Assembly (NCBI GenBank): GCA_949128115.1
Contig: OX421968.1
Span: forward strand, 56,003,423 to 56,067,422
DNA length: 64,000 nucleotides
Origin: Anaspis maculata
Lineage: Eukaryota; Arthropoda; Insecta; Coleoptera; Scraptiidae
Reading direction: 5' to 3'
A model generated the notes under the pieces. It worked only from the letters and a program-made list of their open reading frames with translations. It ran no database searches and had not been told where the DNA came from. The translations under genes were made by a program, and so were the position numbers. Shown here one piece after another: positions 1-11,735 of the stretch (positions within the stretch are counted from its first letter, which is position 1; every line of letters starts with the position of its first letter).

Positions 1-650
1 TAATGAAAGCGCAGAGCACCTCCTGACCCGACACATCACCCGCGACCTGGCTCCGAAACCTACCTCTGGCGCCGTTCTCAACAGGGGAAGCTACTGGTGG
101 TGCCCGGTCCATGGCTCGTCAAGTCATGCACGCCTGTCATGACACGCAGGAGCCAGCGCACCCGGACCACCAGGAAACTCGCGAATACAACAGTCCTACC
201 ACTGGTCCCGAATGAGACAAGACGTCAGAGCCTACGTAGGGCCTGCGTCTCCTGTTCCGCCAGTGAGTCGCGCCAGAAGGAAGCGCGCCCCAAACCCGAC
301 ACCAGCACCTTCGCCCAAACACCCGGAGAAGGCGAAATCCATCGACGTCAAACGACCTCACCGCCAAAAAGAAGCTCCAACAGCACACCGCGCTTGAAGC
401 TCCAACCGTAAGTCAAAGCAGGACTAACGCCTGCAACGGTACGCTGGCAGCATACGCCATCCTCGGAATGCCCATTCCGCATCGGAGCCCGAAAACTTCT
501 TCACAAGACCAGCCTGGTCCAAAGGACCACCAGATCCATCCAGACATCCGGACCACCAGGAAGAGATCTAAACCAACGCCTCCAGCGGCCTCGAAACTCA
601 CCGCATCCACAAGCGCAAAGGCTGTCTCTCCAGAACTCGGTGGTGTTACC
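1..650. other. GC-rich block, not identified
   Basis: This stretch is clearly richer in G and C than the AT-rich sequence after it. Short open frames run through it on both strands (for example 97-411 + and 413-610 -), but none shows a motif I recognise and none is sustained. It could be the degraded body of a retrotransposon or of the SINE whose tRNA-like part follows at 654-725. No function is proposed. Confidence 0.3.
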
Positions 651-653
651 GAC

Positions 654-725
654 GGCCCCGTAGCACAGGCGGTCGTGCATCAGCCTGTGGTACGGTTGGT
701 CCTAGGTTCGATTCCTAGTCATGTC
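654..725 (+). repeat. tRNA-like sequence, probably a tRNA-derived SINE head
   Basis: An RNA polymerase III A box (TAGCACAGGCGG, 661-672) is followed 44 bases later by a perfect B box (GGTTCGATTCC, 705-715), the spacing of a real tRNA gene. The D stem GCAC/GTGC (663-666 with 675-678) and the T stem CTAGG/CCTAG (702-706 with 714-718) pair perfectly. The acceptor stem and anticodon stem do not pair well, so this is not a functional tRNA gene but most likely a SINE head or tRNA pseudogene. Confidence 0.6.
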
Positions 726-1292
726 TGGGTGTTTTGTGCTGTCCACCATTTGCGTTAATTAAGGTTTTTCAAATGTACAAAAATCAAATAAAAACGCAAA
801 TAACTCCTATGGCGTTGAAGAAGACGATAAAGAGGAAAACAAACTAAAAAAAAACTTGAGTTGTTGGTTGCGTCAAAAAAAAAATCATCTAAAAAAACTG
901 AAGTCCTAATGTTTATAACCTAAATGAATAAATAATGTACCACTGTTTCTCAATCGCTGTCACACTGTGACAAAGGCTCGGAAATGTACTTCAATTAAAA
1001 AAAAAATAAGCACATAGCTTCATAAGATCGGAAGATATGATGATGTAAAGGTAGGCATATATGTGTTTTCTCTATTTTAGATGAGTTTCGCAATTTGTGC
1101 ATTCTTTATTGTTGTTAAAGATTGTTTATATTTGACCGATCATCTTTAAATGTCGTCGGTATCAACCCGCAATAGTAGAGATTAGATTAACGAAAGAATG
1201 AACTCGATATGTTCAACCGTTCGGAACCTCTCGCTCGTAGTTTGACCAGGACGACTCACTTTTGATGCAGTACTCCACTCAAAAATTCATTA
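726..1292. other. AT-rich sequence without gene; old repeat at its end
   Basis: No coding signal. The last part (about 1190-1290) resembles 7110-7185: both share GACTC(A/G)CTTTTG and ACTCCACTCAAAAATT in the same order, so it is a truncated copy of the repeat at 7.1 kb, cut by the palindromic element starting at 1295. Confidence 0.5.
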
Positions 1293-2235
1293 TACAGGGT
1301 GTTTCAGTGGAAACGAGCCACCCTGAATAAATTTTTGCTAGGTGAAATTTGGAAAATTTCCCTAGACCTGTCGATTTTTGTTTTGAAGGGGACTTCTAAA
1401 GCATAAATTGGCAAATTTCTATCTTCAACCCCTTGACCTCCACCCACCCAAACTTTGAAATTTCAAATGACACTACCTACTTCGTGATACATCAAATTAA
1501 AGAGAATTTGAATCTATTTCAGAAAAAATATTTCTAAATGTTAACTCCACCCTTTTAATCCGAAAATTCTCTGAATGTCCAATTTGATATCCTTGACCTC
1601 TCAATTCTCTTCAATGCAGTCAACGTCATCCTACACAGCATCGAGGGAGAAAATTTTCTGTGGAAAAAGTGCGACCTTAATTCACCCCTTCGCTCCCCTC
1701 ACCCCAACTCTAAAATCTAAAATGGCATTACCTACTTTGTGATACATAAAATTGAAGAGAATCAAATTTTCGTTCCGAAAAAATTTAATTTTTTTTTCAA
1801 ATCCCCCCTTTTCTTTCTAAAATACTTCAAATGTCCAATTCAATGGGAAAGGTGTTGAAAAATAAAATTAAAAAAAAAGCTTTCAGAGAGAGAATTAAAT
1901 TCCCTTGATCCGATGTATCACAAAGTAGGTGGTGTCTTGGTAAATTTTAAAGTTGGGGTGGAGGCATGGAGGGTAGAGATAAGGAGACTACACTGTACCC
2001 AAAAGTGGTTCGTTTCTATGTAGTAGAGTTTTTCAGGCCTGAATAGAACACCCGCGCTGCAGCGGAAAATTATGCAAGCTTGTTGCGGACTACTAGACCC
2101 ATGTAGGAATTCAAAGCCGTTGTCATTTTGAAAGGTTCACACGTCACGTCACGACTTTGTCTCTGCTCTTGTCTTTCGCCAGTTTTTATCGAATTCCGTT
2201 CATGTCTGTTTTGTTCCGTTGTGTTACGTATTATA

Positions 2236-2822
2236 CAGGTGTTTCGGTGACCTTGCATAATACTCCGGGAGGTGATTCCTCTCAAGAAAATAAGTCGAAA
2301 AGTGGAAGTAACATTTTACCCTGAAATGCTTCCTAAGGGAGTTACAGCCCCTCAAAGGTACGAAGTTGAACAAAGTTTTTAATCATTTGCTGAGAAACCG
2401 TCAAAGGTAGGAACTTCAAATTTGGTATAGAGAAGTTTCTCAACAGTGCAAATGTACATGCAAAGTTCTAAGCAAATCTAACCAGTGGCAACGAAATTAT
2501 AGGGGATTGGGATTATGTTGAAAATTATTCATGACACGTCCGTATTTTTTCACTTTTACTTCAGAACGATGCATCCTACGGAAAAAATGCAAGGGAAATA
2601 AAAGTTTTGGATTGAACGAATCTATCGAAAACATAAATTTGAAGCTCTTACCTTTGACAGTTTTTGAGCAAATAATTGAAAACTTTGTTGCATTTTGTAC
2701 CTTTGAGGAGCTGTAACTCCTACAGGGAGCACTTTAGGAAAAAAATTTACTCTTACTTTTCGACTTATTTTTTGAGAGGAATCACCTCCTAAAGTATTAT
2801 GCAAAGGCACTGAAACACCCTG
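2236..2822. mobile_element. Nested TA-flanked palindromic element, 587 bp
   Basis: Inverted ends CAGGTGTTTCGGTGACC and GGCACTGAAACACCCTG, flanked by TA at 2234-2235 and 2823-2824. The arms pair over about 200 bp (for example GAGGTGATTCCTCTC with GAGAGGAATCACCTC). Short open frames inside are read through the arms and are not genes. It sits inside the larger palindromic element. Confidence 0.75.
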
Positions 2823-2959
2823 TATTTCAGTTACGTTCTGTTGAGTTCTTTTCTTTTGTGTTACTTACCTTCGGGCCTCATTTTGTGTTCTGTTCAGACT
2901 GAGGTTCAGACTGTTCCATTGGTACTCAAACCCATACAACTACCGGCCGCCGTCCACGG

Positions 2960-3045
2960 CAATGGACGGCCGGCCAGAGAACTTCCGTCCAGGCCTTCGA
3001 CGACCACACATTATTCAGGTAATTTTTCTGGCCGGCCGTCCATTG
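2960..3045. repeat. Short hairpin with 19-bp perfect arms
   Basis: CAATGGACGGCCGGCCAGA (2960-2978) is repeated as its exact reverse complement at 3027-3045. The GC-rich stem stands out from the AT-rich surroundings. Function unknown; possibly a small foldback element. Confidence 0.6.
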
Positions 3046-3800
3046 TCATTAGGCAGTGTACCAAAAATCGTGGATTAAAAAAATGGTGAAAAGAACCCCC
3101 AGCTTATTCCGACCTCGCAGATTGAAGCAGCAAATTAATCATTGGGTGCACGGGAGTTTTAGCCGGAGCGTTGGTTTGGTTGCGGTTGGTCTGCTTCAGT
3201 TTCAGCTGTTCTGACTTCTGACAATTGACAAAATGAACAACCTTCAAAATAAACTGTGACTCTGCTGTGACAGGTTCCTACAGATTTTTTTTTGAAAATT
3301 GCAGGGTTCTATAAACAACTAGTCCTTTCCGAAAAATTTATAACTGAAACCTGACGACACAAAATCACACCTTTTTTGACACCTTTCACTACTCGTTCAG
3401 TCTCCTTTATGTATCCTTAATGGGTGGGGGAGAGCAAAGGGGTGAGGTGAATTTGGATAGCACTTTTTTCACTCACAATTCTCTTCTTCGACTATTTATG
3501 ATTGAACTGACTAAATTGAAGAACATTTGGGGGTCTAGAATATCAAATTGGGACAGTTTCCCCATTAAGATATTTTTGGGGAAAAAAGGGTGGTGGGGTT
3601 CAAAATTTTAAAAATAGGTGGTGTCATTTGAAATTTCGAAGTTGGGGTGGGTGGAGGTGCGGGGGTTGAAGATAAAAATTTGCCAATGTATGCTTTAGAT
3701 GTCCCCCTAGAAACAAAAATCGACGGGTCTCGGGAATTTTATTAAATTTCACCAGACAAAAATTCATTCAGGGTGGCTCCTTCCCATTGAAACACCTGTA

Positions 3801-3836
3801 TACACACACACACACACACGCATACACATACACACA
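3801..3836. repeat. (AC)n microsatellite
   Basis: Alternating AC run with a few interruptions (CGCATACACATACACAC), directly abutting the TA at the right end of the palindromic element. Confidence 0.9.
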
Positions 3837-4175
3837 AAAATAGCCAATAGAACGGCTATGACTTCACCAGTCACGAGCCGATTGTATCTGTGACTAGTCG
3901 AATAGCTATTTTTGTCTTTTGTTACTCAAAGTTTTCCAAAAAAATTCGTACATTTTTTGTCAAAAAAAATTAAAAAATAGCTGTTTATTGGCCAATTCAA
4001 TTTTAGAAATGTTTTTGTCTTTTTGCATTCAACCGCAAAAGAAATAATTCTTTATCTATCTCTTTCTCACTCGTGTTATGTCACGATCCCTCACTGTGAA
4101 TCGCCAACCTTGAGGGAATACTAACGTCCGCACGACCATTCTTGAGTGGGATCTTGACAGATTTTTTTCTTTCAG
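3837..4175. other. Intronic sequence before LMLN exon
   Basis: AT-rich, no gene. Ends in a polypyrimidine stretch (TTTTTTTCTTTCAG) that is the splice acceptor of the next exon. Confidence 0.6.
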
Positions 4176-4342
4176 AACAAGATAAAAACTTCGCTTTGGA
4201 AAAGTACGGAAAAAATTCACGCTGTTTCGAACACACCAATCAAATGTGGGAAGAAAGATCTTGCAGACAAATGAGGCAGTGGCAACACTGGGGATCGGGT
4301 TGCTACGGGTACAGGTGTCAAGACGGACGTTTATACATTTTG
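4176..4342 (+). CDS. LMLN: Leishmanolysin-like peptidase (invadolysin), internal exon
   Basis: Partial gene: a zinc metallopeptidase of the leishmanolysin (M8) family, which acts in cell division and migration in animals. The exon starts after TTTTTTTCTTTCAG and ends at TTTTG|GTAAGT, entering in phase 1 and leaving in phase 0 (55 codons after two completing bases). It encodes a cysteine-rich stretch with the family signature NSRCFEHTNQMW, then GSGCYGYRCQDGRLYIL; known LMLN proteins carry a closely similar CY-Y-CKDGRLHI segment in the domain after the catalytic core. The HExxH catalytic exon is not in the window and must lie upstream. The reading joins exactly to the exon at 16547-16666. Upstream exons and the start codon are outside the window. 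Confidence 0.85.
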
Positions 4343-4506
4343 GTAAGTGCTTTACTAATTTTTACAAAATGGTCTGAAGTTGTATACCTGAAAGGAAAAG
4401 TGTGTGCGTGTGAGCAGTAAATAATATAATTTAGAAATGCGTAATAACGAAGATACAAGCCCTTCAAAGTTGAACTCAAAAAATCGTGTTTTTGCAATAA
4501 TTCTTC
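4343..4506 (+). other. Start of the 12.2 kb LMLN intron
   Basis: Begins with the donor GTAAGTGC at 4343. No gene. The intron runs to 16546 and holds all repeats in between. Confidence 0.7.
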
Positions 4507-5440
4507 TAAATAAATAAATATAGTTTATTATCACAAATTCCACAAGGGACAAAGATATATCGTCAACAAAGAAAGAATTACATAATGCATAACAAGTACA
4601 TAAATACAAAACATGAACATGAAATACACTCATGCAACAGAGTCATTCAAATACTCATCGAGGCTGTAAAACGACCTAAATGTCAGAAAAATTTTCAAGT
4701 TGAATTTGAACTCTTTCATTTCTCATTATTTTCTCTATCAATTTCTCAAATATTTTTGAAAACGAGGGAAGGAGAGATATGGGTCTGTAATTGTCCGGAG
4801 ATCTCCTGTCGCCTTTTTTGAAGACCGGTATGACTTTGGCGATTTTTAGTGCACTAGGAAATATCCCAGATTTAAAAGACAAGTTGATAACATAATCCAG
4901 AGGAAGTGCGATATATGGCGCCGCCCTTTTCACAATAACCACCGGAACGCCATCCATTCCCGCTGAGTACTTCGAAGGCAGCTTCTGAATAATATCATAC
5001 ACCTCACACTCATCCGTCGGAAACAGAAACAAGCTACCTGGGCAAGTCGTTGAGCTGGTAGTGTAGTCATCGAATTTTTGTCTACTTCCAATCACAGACT
5101 GAAAGTTGTCACAAAAAAGATTTGCAACTAACTGAGGTTCGTCTATTAAAGTACCGGAACTATTAATTTCAGTTCGACTACGCTTATCAGTCTGATCACT
5201 CTTGTTGGAACCTGTAATTTTTTTGAAAATGGAGATAGTAGTTCTGGTTTTATTTGCGAATTGCTTATCATGTTATCGTTCAAGTCACGCGTAGTTTTTC
5301 TCAAGTAAGAGCGAAATGACTTTCTCTTCAACTTGAAGTCCTCGTGTAAAGCAGAGTTGTTCATAATCCTTCATAACTTGTATAGGTCCTGTAGCTCTTC
5401 TGACCTGCGCTTTACTTCTGGAGTTATGAAGGTGGTCGTA
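4507..5440 (-). pseudogene. Jockey/CR1-like non-LTR retrotransposon relic, internally deleted
   Basis: Reading on the - strand, about 5430-5376 encodes FITPEVKRRSEELQDLY followed by a stop; then KLKRKSFRSYLRKTTRDLND (5335-5270), a frameshift, and FANKTRTTISIFKKITGS (about 5260-5207). The segment 5095-4690 carries the fingers of a reverse transcriptase: SAGMDGVPVVIVK, FPSALKIAKVIPVFKKGD and NYRPISLLPSFSKIFEKL. After this the frame jumps to a 3' tail ending in TATTTATTTATTTAG (about 4506-4521). The palm motifs (YADD) are absent, so the 3' half of the RT was lost. It might be part of the same ancient copy as the endonuclease relic at 11736-12627, which ends just where this one begins in protein order. 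Confidence 0.8.
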
Positions 5441-6335
5441 TTACCCCCTTGGCGTGTTTTTAGCGCATTTTCCATCTTGATGAAAGTCGCTATTGCAACC
5501 GCTTTCTCCGTCCGTCCGTCCGTCCGTTCCTTGAATTCCTCCCAAACTAGACGCCCTAGCTTTCTAATTTTTTTTGCTGTTACATAGCTGCCACTCCCAA
5601 AGGAGGGCTAGGCTATATTGAATATCTATATTGCGCCGCCAACATAGAGAAAACCGCCTCCGATAAACTTGAAATAACATGATATTGCAATTCCTCCCAA
5701 ACCTACTGTTCTAGTGTTCTCATTTTATGAATAATACATAGTTGCCACTTATAAACGTAAGCCCAGAAACATTCCGCCTTCAATATGCGCCGCCGATATG
5801 AAAAAATTGCTAAAAACCGCCCCCAATCACTTTAAAATGAAAAACATAAAGCCGAAGACAGCGATCTAATTCTTTCGGTATATGAACAGCTGACTAAAAA
5901 TGGAAATTGATAGGCTACTTTTGGTTAGTCGCCGCCCCCAGATTCAATCTGGTCAGATTGATTGAGATGTTCTCTCAAACATTAAGAAACTGCCAACTCA
6001 AATTGTGCAACATTTGCTTAGCCGAACGCTGCCGCTCCCACACATCGTTTGGGTTTGTGTTTTTCATTTATATCTTACTTTAAGAGCAGCGTTTGGGGGC
6101 GGCAGCATTCGGCAAAGTAACTGGCACAGTTTGAGTTGGGAGTTTCTAAATGTTTACGGAAATATGACAATCAGTGAAAATTGTGAAAGTTGTTTTTTTA
6201 CTTTCCCGGCCCACCCACGAACACGGAGGGAAAGTATTGTAATCGTGCAGAAAAAAAGTTTTGAGATTTCACCGGATATATCCGTTTTGAGGTCCTCCAA
6301 GACGATTAAGACCATTTTCAGAATGATGTCTGTCT

Positions 6336-6667
<332 letters not shown>

Positions 6668-8204
6668 CTGTCTGTGATCTTCCACGATAACTGCCGTAAC
6701 GTTGACTGGATCGACTTGATATTTGGTATACAAACATGGTTGTTTCCTGAAAAGAGCCCATTAGTTTTTGGCTGTCATCTGTCAAACCCAACTGTCACTA
6801 TCATCAAATGTCAGAAGCTATATCTCACGGAACTCAACTTGCAATATGTCATTTGAAAGCCCTTGAAAAACTGTATTCCTGTATTCAGAACAGTTGGAAA
6901 CATTGCCCTATCTGTCATCTGTCAAATAATAAAAAATGTTAAATTTCAAAACTTTACCAATTAATTATTCAAAATCTATCCGATGGATTGGAACCAGATT
7001 TGGCAGGAAGCAACAAAACAAAAGAACCAAATTGAGGCCGCAGTTGCAGTTTTCCACCATTCCCCAGTTGAGCGTAATGAATTTTCGAAATTTCTCCTGG
7101 CCGTTGCCACTCAGGAGGGGCTCTCGCCGGTGTTTCGACCAGCACGACTCGCTTTTGTAGCAGGACTCCACTCAAAAATTTATTCCTGCTCGGGGATCGA
7201 CTTTTTTTTTTGGAAATTTCAACTGATATCGAAAGTAGATTGTATTGAGCGTCGTGCAGGTCTATTTTCAGAGTTGACACGGTTTCGGTTTTCCGACTGT
7301 AATTTTTTCAAAATGAAATTTGCACATTCCGTGAATTTGAGAAAAACGCAATGCAAACTTCTACATGCGGTAGGCCCCACGAAATATTAATTTTAGGTGC
7401 AGACATGCTGTGAATAAAAGTTAGAGAAAAGATTGAGCTAATTTTTGGAGGAAAATTTTTTGAAATCGGATCAACAGTTGCCGAGTTTTCCTCTGGAAAA
7501 ACTGCAAATTTTCCAACTTTTTATTCCGTGAACAGATTTCTGGGAATTGTTTTTTTTAGAGAATAGATAACTGGTTCTTGAACATTTTCCAATAATTTCT
7601 CTCCAATTTCCCGGAAATTTTCCTCCTGAAAATATAAAACCACTCATGCGATCGTACAAATTAGGCGTCTGTCACGATAATTACCGAATTATTGATCCGA
7701 TCAAATCGAAATCAGGTACGGAGGCCTAAGTTCAGCCTGGAATGTTCTGATTAGACTTTGGGTGGATGATTTTGATCGGAAGCCCTCAGGTGGCACATTG
7801 GGTCTGGGTTTGTCTGTCCAAGCTCTAAATTGAAAATATAGAGTTGAAATTTGACACACAGATGCAGTGAAAGTTTTCAATCAAGTTTTTGTAATTTCAT
7901 CATCATATCTGAAGTAGGAACAAAAATTTCAATAAGGAACCAGCATTGCATTTTTGAGATATCACAACAGTTAGCTACCTAGTTCTACCTTTTGGATCAT
8001 TTCATCACCTTGGAAAACTGACCTAACCTGTCATTTTTTCTGTCCGCTCAACAATGGATGCAGGATGCTCGCTAAACGCTCGACTAAATAGAATTTTTTC
8101 ATCAATTTCCAAATCGAATCGCCCCCTCCCGAAGGGACACTTCGATCAAAATCATTACTGACGTCTCTGGATACCGCCGGGAAAGTTTTGTGTCGCCCCA
8201 CAAC
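6668..8204. other. No gene; diverged repeats
   Basis: AT-rich with open frames up to 135 codons (6983-7390 +) that show no family motif and overlap open frames on the other strand. 7110-7185 is the fuller copy of the repeat truncated at 1190-1290. 7660-7830 (GTCACGATAATTACCG, GATCCGATCAAATCGAAATC) resembles the flank just right of the TG tract, suggesting a second, older copy. Confidence 0.4.
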
Positions 8205-8870
8205 AGATTTTTTTGTTTGGGGGGCGAGAGCTGGAGGCGGCGGCTAATCAAAAGTGGCCTATCTTTTCCCATTTTCAGTAAGCTATCTATATAGCGATTA
8301 TAATTAGATCGCTATGTCTTCAGGTTCATGTTTTACATTTATCTCTAGCTTTGGGGGCGGCGTGTGGGAGCGGCAGAGTTTGGCAAAGAAATTCTTGCAC
8401 AGTTTGAGTTGACAGTTTGTGAATGTTTGAGGTAGCATCAACATCTGAATCAGTCTAAATTGTTGAAAGTTGCACTTTTTTTTTGGGGGCGGAAGCTGGA
8501 GGCGACGCCATATCTCAAGTAGCCTATCCTTTCCAATTTTTAGTCAGCTATCTATATAGCGAAAGACTTAGATCGTTATGTCTTCGGGTTCATGTTTTTA
8601 ATTTATCTCTTACTTTGGGGGCGGCGTGTGGGAGCGGCAGCGTTCGGCTAAGCAAATGTTGCACAATTTGAGTTGGCAGTTTCTAAATGTTTGAAAGAAC
8701 ATCTCAATCAGTGAAACTGTGGAAGTTGCACTATTTGTCGTTTGGGGGCGGCGACTAACCAAAAGTAGCCTATCCTTTTCCATTTTTAGTCAGCTGTTCA
8801 TATACCAAACGAATTAGATCGCTATGTCTTCGGGTTTATGTTTTTCATTTTAAAGTGATTGGGGGCGGTT
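8205..8870 (+). repeat. Tandem array, about 2.5 units of 255-285 bp
   Basis: Each unit starts near GGGGGCGG, runs through CAAAAGT(A/G)GCCTATC, TAGTCAGCTATCTATATAGCG and TTAGATCG(C/T)TATGTCTTC, and ends with GTGTGGGAGCGGCAG and TTTGAGTTG(A/G)CAGTTT. One unit in reverse orientation occurs at 15745-16015 and another within 5880-6180. Confidence 0.65.
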
Positions 8871-10581
8871 TTTAGCAATTTTTTCATATCGGCGGCGCAT
8901 ATTGAAGGCGGAATGTTTCTGGGCTTTTGTTTATAAGTGGCAACTATGTATTATTCATAAAATGAGAACACCAGAGCAGTAGGTCTGGGAGAAATTGCAA
9001 TATCATGTTATTTTAAGTTTATTGGGGGCGGTTTTCTCTGTGTTGGCGGCGCAATATAGACATTAAATATAGCCTAGCCCTCCTTTGGGAGTGGCAGCTA
9101 TGTAACAGCAAAAAAATTAGGAAGCTAGGGCGTCTAGTTTGGGAGGAGTTCGAGGAACGGACGGACAAAGCGGTTGCAATAGCGATTTTCAGCAAGATGG
9201 AAAATGCGCTAAAAATATTGATGATTGAAAGAATTTTCATTCAAATCTGTTTCATTGACAAGTAACCCATTCTGATAACAAAACGTGGGTGCGTGACCAT
9301 AGTCACCCTCGGAAGAAGTGAAACTTCTATTGATATGAATCAATCAGACGTGTTTTTTTTCGTCCTTCCGCTCCGCTCCCCAACGGTTTGTATCATCTTG
9401 TTTTTCTTATTATCAATCTTATTATTATTATTATTACTATGAGTCACTCAAAGGGCAGAATACTTTCGAGATGACTTTTCCACGATTAGACTTCTTTTGT
9501 TTCTTTTCTCGCTGCGCTCGGCGCTTAAACTCCCATTCTCCGTCACATGAAGTCTCACTCATACCCCTAATATAATAAATATCTATTTTCATCAATAATA
9601 TTCTCCACAAATAATTATGCGAATGCGACATCGTGACGGATTTTCTTACTGTACGATTTTCCCCGTTATATTACAGCACGGTGAAAACTGTGTTCTGGCA
9701 GGCACAGCATGGCGATCTAATAATCTCCACAAAGTATATAAATGTCGTTTGGAAAACTCGATCCGGTATTAATTTTAATTGAAAGAATACAAAATACATA
9801 GGTATGTAGGTAGGTACCTCGTGAATGTGATTTGAGGTAACTACGTGGTTAACTAGAGCTCCTACGATATTATCTTCTCCAATCAAAATAAGGCCGTAGG
9901 TTAAATTGAAATATTGACAGAATTGATATGAGTATTTCCAGTTATGTGCTCGCCACTGTAGCTATATTTAGAATGTCACATTTAATTGAGGTGAAATCAA
10001 ACCATTCAAAAAATAACGAAGAATAATGTCAAAAATCAATTTCCAAACATAAAAATTTGATTATCAAACCAGTATAATAACATCGCTATACAATCAGCTG
10101 ACATCCAGAACATTTAAGCAACTGTTTCAGCCTCAATTGTCGAAAATTCTTCTTCTCCTCTAGGCTTTAATCATCCACCCCTGCTTTCCTGCTTAATAGG
10201 TACATAGGTACCTGCACGTTGTGTCTACATTTGGGTGTGCGGAATATTGTCGAGGGTCAAGATTGCCCTTGAGCGTCGGGGGTTGAAAGCAGCGAACTTG
10301 AGTGAAAAATGCGAACCCAACTTGATAAAATAATATAAGTTTATTTAAGCACATGGTTGGATGGAATACACACTCGAGGCACACAACATGTAATTGAATC
10401 TGGCGTAGGTTTTAAGATAAGCGATGATCAACTTACATAAATAGTAGTAATAACGTTCACGGTCTCTAACTGAATGAAATACATATTTATTAATTTAATT
10501 AAATCGCGTCTTTGACTGGCAAGGGCTTCCGCCAAAACTAGTGAAAATTGATTGATCCCTGAATCTTCTGCTGCGGTGGTT

Positions 10582-10932
10582 TTATAGCCGTGTCCTCTTG
10601 GATTTGTTGGTCACGTGCCTCCGCCGTTGCGTCACAGTTGCACCTTGTACGGCAATTCTTGCTGACAGGGTTAGATTCTGCACATGGTGTTTTTCCATCG
10701 TGAAGGTGATGAGGTAAGCAATGCGCCGCTCCTCTCTGGTCGTTGTGGCGGTTTGGCCTAGAGCTGCTCTCCGTACCGACGAAATGTGTGAACGTCGGGT
10801 CGGGTTGATGTGATGCATTGCGTTTCGCTGTACTGTGTTTTTCCAGTCACTATGGGTATTCGCTGATGTGTTTCTCTCGGTGCGAGGAGAATCCCTCCTC
10901 TGTTTGCTCCGTGAGTCTTCGTTAATTTCCAT
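10582..10932 (-). CDS. Hypothetical open frame, 116 codons
   Basis: Basic, polar predicted product (many Arg, Ser, Thr and Asn) without recognised domain, signal peptide or membrane segment. It lies inside the putative 2.3 kb insertion. Alternative frames are also open in part. It may be chance; I do not assign a function. Confidence 0.2.
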   Translation of the reverse strand: MEINEDSRSKQRRDSPRTERNTSANTHSDWKNTVQRNAMHHINPTRRSHISSVRRAALGQTATTTREERRIAYLITFTMEKHHVQNLTLSARIAVQGATVTQRRRHVTNKSKRTRL

Positions 10933-11052
10933 TGGTTGATTTGCTTTGCGCGCTTGTTACCTGCAACTTGCAATTGGCTGGTGTTTCCAACCTTTATTCA
11001 AATACATTTCCCGCTATTTTATTGCTCTTCAACCTGGTTTTGACAATATACC

Positions 11053-11263
11053 CAGGGCCGGGCCTGGCCTATTTGCCGCCTGCGTGCCACCGAAAAATTG
11101 CCGCCTCCCTCACCGGCAGTGGAGAGCCCCACCAAATGCGGGAATGAAAAGACTCCTTCGAAATTCAACTTAATTATTATATTACCGCCCCTATAACTTG
11201 CCGCCTGCCATACCCGCCTGATGCGCGCCGAAACGCACTGCACGCCTGCTAGGCCCGGCCCTG
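11053..11263. mobile_element. hAT-like MITE, 211 bp, with 8-bp target duplication
   Basis: Termini CAGGGCCGGGCCTGGCC and (reverse complement of the right end) CAGGGCCGGGCCTAGCAGG. The flanks carry an exact 8-bp duplication AATATACC at 11045-11052 and 11264-11271. Eight-base duplications and a CAG start are typical of the hAT superfamily. There is no coding capacity. Confidence 0.85.
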
Positions 11264-11735
11264 AATATACCCCCCTATCCCTATAATAAATCACATCCGC
11301 TCGAATCTATTCAAGCCAAGTCGAGAACCATTCCTGTCGGGCCAACAGTACGACAACACGAAGAGCAGTCCTGTGTCGGCGGTTAGTAAAAAATAGAACT
11401 GAACGCGGCGAACGCCGCAACAGCTTATTCTTCAATTTCCTGGGACGACGCTGGTCACCCCAAGGTCAGACAAGACAACGTTACAGGCGTTCGTTGCAAC
11501 CACTGATGCTATGAACCAATTTCACTTCCATGTGTGGTTCTGCGTTAGTTGTGTGTTGTGATCTAGGCGCGAGAATAGAAGTTTCACTTCAAAAATCACA
11601 ATGAGTTTCGACTGAAGAGAGTGGGCAAAGAATGATGTTTCTCCTTCAACCAAATTTCTTTACATTCATAATATGCCTCTTTAAGAAAATGCGCTACTGA
11701 GACTCACGCACGTGAAGGCATACTCACTTGTTTTT

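Larger units (their letters stand above)
1295..3798. mobile_element. TA-flanked palindromic DNA element (relative of 23641-24719)
   Basis: The left end CAGGGTGTTTCAGTGG and the right end (reverse complement CAGGTGTTTCAATGG) are inverted copies, each flanked by TA (1293-1294, 3799-3800). The arms contain the same internal sequence as the elements at 23641-24719 and 29264-30355, such as TTTGAAATTTCAAATGACAC and its complement. The element is interrupted at about 1990-3410 by unrelated DNA, including another TA-flanked palindrome. TA duplication and termini suit a nonautonomous Tc1/mariner-type element; no transposase is visible in this copy. Confidence 0.75.
9313..11591. mobile_element. Probable 2.3 kb DNA insertion with short inverted ends
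   Basis: GAAGTGAAACTTCTATT (about 9314-9330) recurs inverted at about 11574-11590. The sequence outside (9225-9285 and 11592-11690) is contiguous in another copy of the same host repeat at 16020-16200, which suggests that 9.3-11.59 kb is an insertion. An open frame of 116 codons (10932-10582, -) rich in Arg/Ser/Thr has no recognisable motif. No transposase identified. Confidence 0.45.

Noticed and set aside
654..725. Functional tRNA gene
   Set aside because: Acceptor and anticodon stems do not pair.
6983..7390. 135-codon + open frame as a gene
   Set aside because: No family motif, overlapping open frames on the other strand, and part of it is a repeat also found at 1.2 kb.
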